Positions 6,490 through 6,804 of a stretch of DNA of 6,804 bases are shown in pieces. Positions within the stretch are counted from its first letter, which is position 1, and the number at the start of each line of letters is the position of its first letter. The notes under the pieces were generated by a model, which saw only the letters and a program-made list of their open reading frames with translations, was not told the DNA's origin and made no database searches. Both the position numbers and the translations under genes were made by a program. This DNA is from Clostridiales bacterium (GTDB lineage Bacteria; Bacillota; Clostridia; Oscillospirales; CAG-272). The DNA is taken from assembly GCA_018370615.1 (NCBI GenBank), contig JAGZAC010000089.1, positions 1 to 6,804 of the forward strand, given 5' to 3'.

Positions 6490-6518
6490 ATTATATCGAA
6501 ATTTTCCAGAAAATTCAA
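6490..6518 (-). promoter_or_regulatory. Strong sigma-A promoter in front of the mreB start
   Basis: Minus strand TTGAAT (6513-6518), a 17-base spacer and a perfect TATAAT (6490-6495), giving a predicted start near 6483 and a leader of about 40 bases ending with GGAGG and the mreB ATG. The -35 box includes the comF stop codon (6515-6517), so the two genes are packed with no terminator between them. Confidence 0.75.
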
Positions 6519-6804
6519 CTCTTTTTTGGCGTTATCGCAAAAGTAGCACAAAAAACAGATTCCGCGCCGGCTTCTTTGAGCAGCGATGCGCAGGCACTCA
6601 AAGTGGCGCCGGTGGTAGTGAGATCATCAATCAGCAGAATTTTACCGCCCGCGCCCGCCCCGCGGCGGAGTGCATAACCGGTTTTCGCATTTTCCCAGCG
6701 GCCGGCTGCGGAAAGGAATTTCTGCTGGCGCGGCGTTCTGCGCCGCAGAACCTCCAGAATGGGAACCCCGAGCAGCGGCGAAAGCGCCTCTGCCAGCAGG
6801 CGGG
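6515..6804 (-). CDS. comF: ComF-family phosphoribosyltransferase-like protein, C-terminal part
   Basis: The last 95 residues of a ComF-family protein; the 5' end is beyond the right edge of the window, so no start is given. Visible landmarks are RRRTPRQQKFLSAAGRWENA (residues 20-39 of the fragment; the RxxxxxQ...R..N pattern of ComF) and the PRPP-binding loop ILLIDDLTTTGATL (55-68, at about 6599-6640), which has the DD-x-TTTG form of the phosphoribosyltransferase fold. ComF proteins are needed for DNA uptake in competent Bacillus and related bacteria and usually carry an N-terminal zinc ribbon, here out of view. Beyond the PRPP motif the protein ends normally (AESVFCATFA, then a short lysine-rich tail). 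The frame is open and undamaged. Confidence 0.9.
   Translation of the reverse strand, partial: RLLAEALSPLLGVPILEVLRRRTPRQQKFLSAAGRWENAKTGYALRRGAGAGGKILLIDDLTTTGATLSACASLLKEAGAESVFCATFAITPKKS

Overview
The window reads as chromosomal DNA of an anaerobic, low-to-mid GC Firmicute, most likely a clostridial lineage such as Oscillospiraceae. This is inferred from a NuoE/HndA-type subunit, a clostridial-style Mrp with an N-terminal Cys cluster, a membrane-anchored phosphodiester glycosidase domain (NAGPA) protein, strong AGGAGG/GGAGG ribosome binding sites, and a ComF-MreB neighbourhood. All real genes lie on the minus strand, so transcription runs from position 6804 towards 1. No tRNA, rRNA, CRISPR array or insertion sequence was seen.

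In order of transcription: the 3' part of comF (6515-6804, cut by the window edge) is followed by a near-consensus promoter whose -35 overlaps the comF stop. That promoter drives a 151-codon reading frame (5989-6444). It starts as an ordinary MreB but loses MreB similarity after about 120 residues and ends in what looks like the C-terminus of a DegV-family protein. Next is the C-terminal D2-small domain of a Clp-type AAA+ chaperone, without the rest of its gene (5710-5964). These pieces look like the product of deletions or of a mis-joined assembly.

Twenty-five bases after the Clp remnant begins a 928-codon intact P-type ATPase-like gene (2898-5684). It keeps the whole domain layout of a P2-type cation pump, but every catalytic signature is replaced: the phosphorylated Asp motif, the dephosphorylation TGES, KGAPE, DPPR, TGD and most of GDGxND. 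It is best read as a P-type ATPase pseudoenzyme and is the most unusual thing here.

A candidate promoter with an imperfect palindrome next to its -10 precedes mrp (1961-2794), an iron-sulfur cluster carrier ATPase. This is followed closely by a NAGPA-domain membrane-anchored protein (706-1935), whose stop codon lies inside a perfect 12-bp stem that looks like a terminator. Finally nuoE (2-520), a [2Fe-2S] subunit of an NADH dehydrogenase or electron-bifurcating hydrogenase, has its own promoter; its partner genes would lie beyond the left edge. Mrp and NuoE make a sensible pair (cluster delivery and an Fe-S redox subunit). The link between the pseudo-ATPase and its neighbours is not evident from sequence.
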